NCBI GenBank assembly: GCA_900770645.1
Contig: CAAGKY010000209.1
Span: forward strand, 1-5,991
Origin: Bacilli bacterium
GTDB taxonomy: Bacteria; Bacillota_I; Bacilli_A; ML615J-28; CAG-313
Direction of reading: 5' to 3'
Length of the DNA: 5,991 bases
Shown here: positions 5,888 through 5,991 of the stretch, piece by piece
How the letters are laid out: each line of letters starts with the position of its first letter
How positions within the stretch are numbered: the stretch's first letter is position 1
Position numbers and translations under genes: made by a program
Notes under the pieces: generated by a model
What the model was told of the DNA's origin: nothing
The model's input: the letters and a program-made list of their open reading frames with translations, nothing else
Database searches by the model: none

Positions 5888-5916
5888 TTGCATTTTTGAA
5901 ACAATTTTGATATAAT
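5888..5916 (+). promoter_or_regulatory. Extended -10 promoter of tRNA-Trp
   Basis: A perfect -10 box TATAAT (5911-5916) is preceded by TGA (5908-5910), giving the extended -10 form TGnTATAAT. A half-consensus -35 box TTGCAT (5888-5893) lies at 17-bp spacing. Transcription would begin near 5923, about 10 nt before the mature tRNA. The extended -10 probably compensates for the weak -35. Confidence 0.78.
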
Positions 5917-5932
5917 ATATTAGCGATTACAC

Positions 5933-5991
5933 AGGGGCATCGTACAACGGTAGTACACCGGTCTCCAAAACCGTCAATGTGGGTTCGATTC
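5933..5991 (+). tRNA. tRNA-Trp (anticodon CCA), cut by the window end
   Basis: The first 59 bases of a tRNA are present, through the T loop TTCGATT and one base beyond. The acceptor strand AGGGGCA, D stem GTAC/GTAC and anticodon loop CTCCAAA (5963-5969) closely resemble bacterial tRNA-Trp. The anticodon CCA at 5965-5967 reads only UGG, which supports the standard code. The anticodon stem CCGGT/ACCGT has a C-U mismatch at its outermost pair. The 3' T stem, acceptor strand and CCA lie outside the window. Confidence 0.93.

Overview
This window comes from an AT-rich, low-GC Gram-positive type bacterium (Bacillota: Bacilli, Clostridia, or a relative of the Mollicutes). The evidence is the strong TTA/AGA/AAA codon bias, GAGGTGA-type ribosome binding sites, sigma-A-like promoters, tRNA genes with encoded CCA, a DUF1540 protein and a Gram-positive-style polyamine operon. 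The standard bacterial code fits: every in-frame Trp codon is TGG, potC ends in TGA, and the tRNA-Trp at the right edge has anticodon CCA. A code-4 mycoplasma is therefore unlikely. I cannot name a genus.

Layout. Positions 3-180 hold two tRNA genes on the minus strand, tRNA-Ser(GCT) then tRNA-Glu(TTC), transcribed leftward from a good promoter at 193-221. Divergent from them is a small gene (293-667) for a protein with two cysteine-rich DUF1540 units, closed by a hairpin terminator. Positions 700-5875 form one rightward transcription unit: promoter, a 12-bp direct repeat that looks like an operator, a puuR-like HTH-cupin regulator, then potA, potB, potC and potD, and a terminator. A tRNA-Trp(CCA) gene with its own extended -10 promoter follows and is cut by the window end at 5991. 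All stretches without a gene are shorter than about 120 bases and are filled mostly by promoters and terminators.

How the genes work together. PotD should capture spermidine or putrescine outside the cell, PotB and PotC form the membrane channel, and PotA hydrolyses ATP to drive uptake. The regulator in front probably senses polyamine, or a related signal, through its cupin domain and represses the operon at the repeats just downstream of the promoter. The pot genes overlap by 14, 7 and 4 nt, which implies translational coupling.

I do not see a new biological system here. The points worth a second look are a PotA with an apparent second TOBE-like unit, a PotD anchored by a C-terminal transmembrane helix instead of a lipid, the paired operator-like repeats, and two terminators whose stems include all or part of the stop codon.
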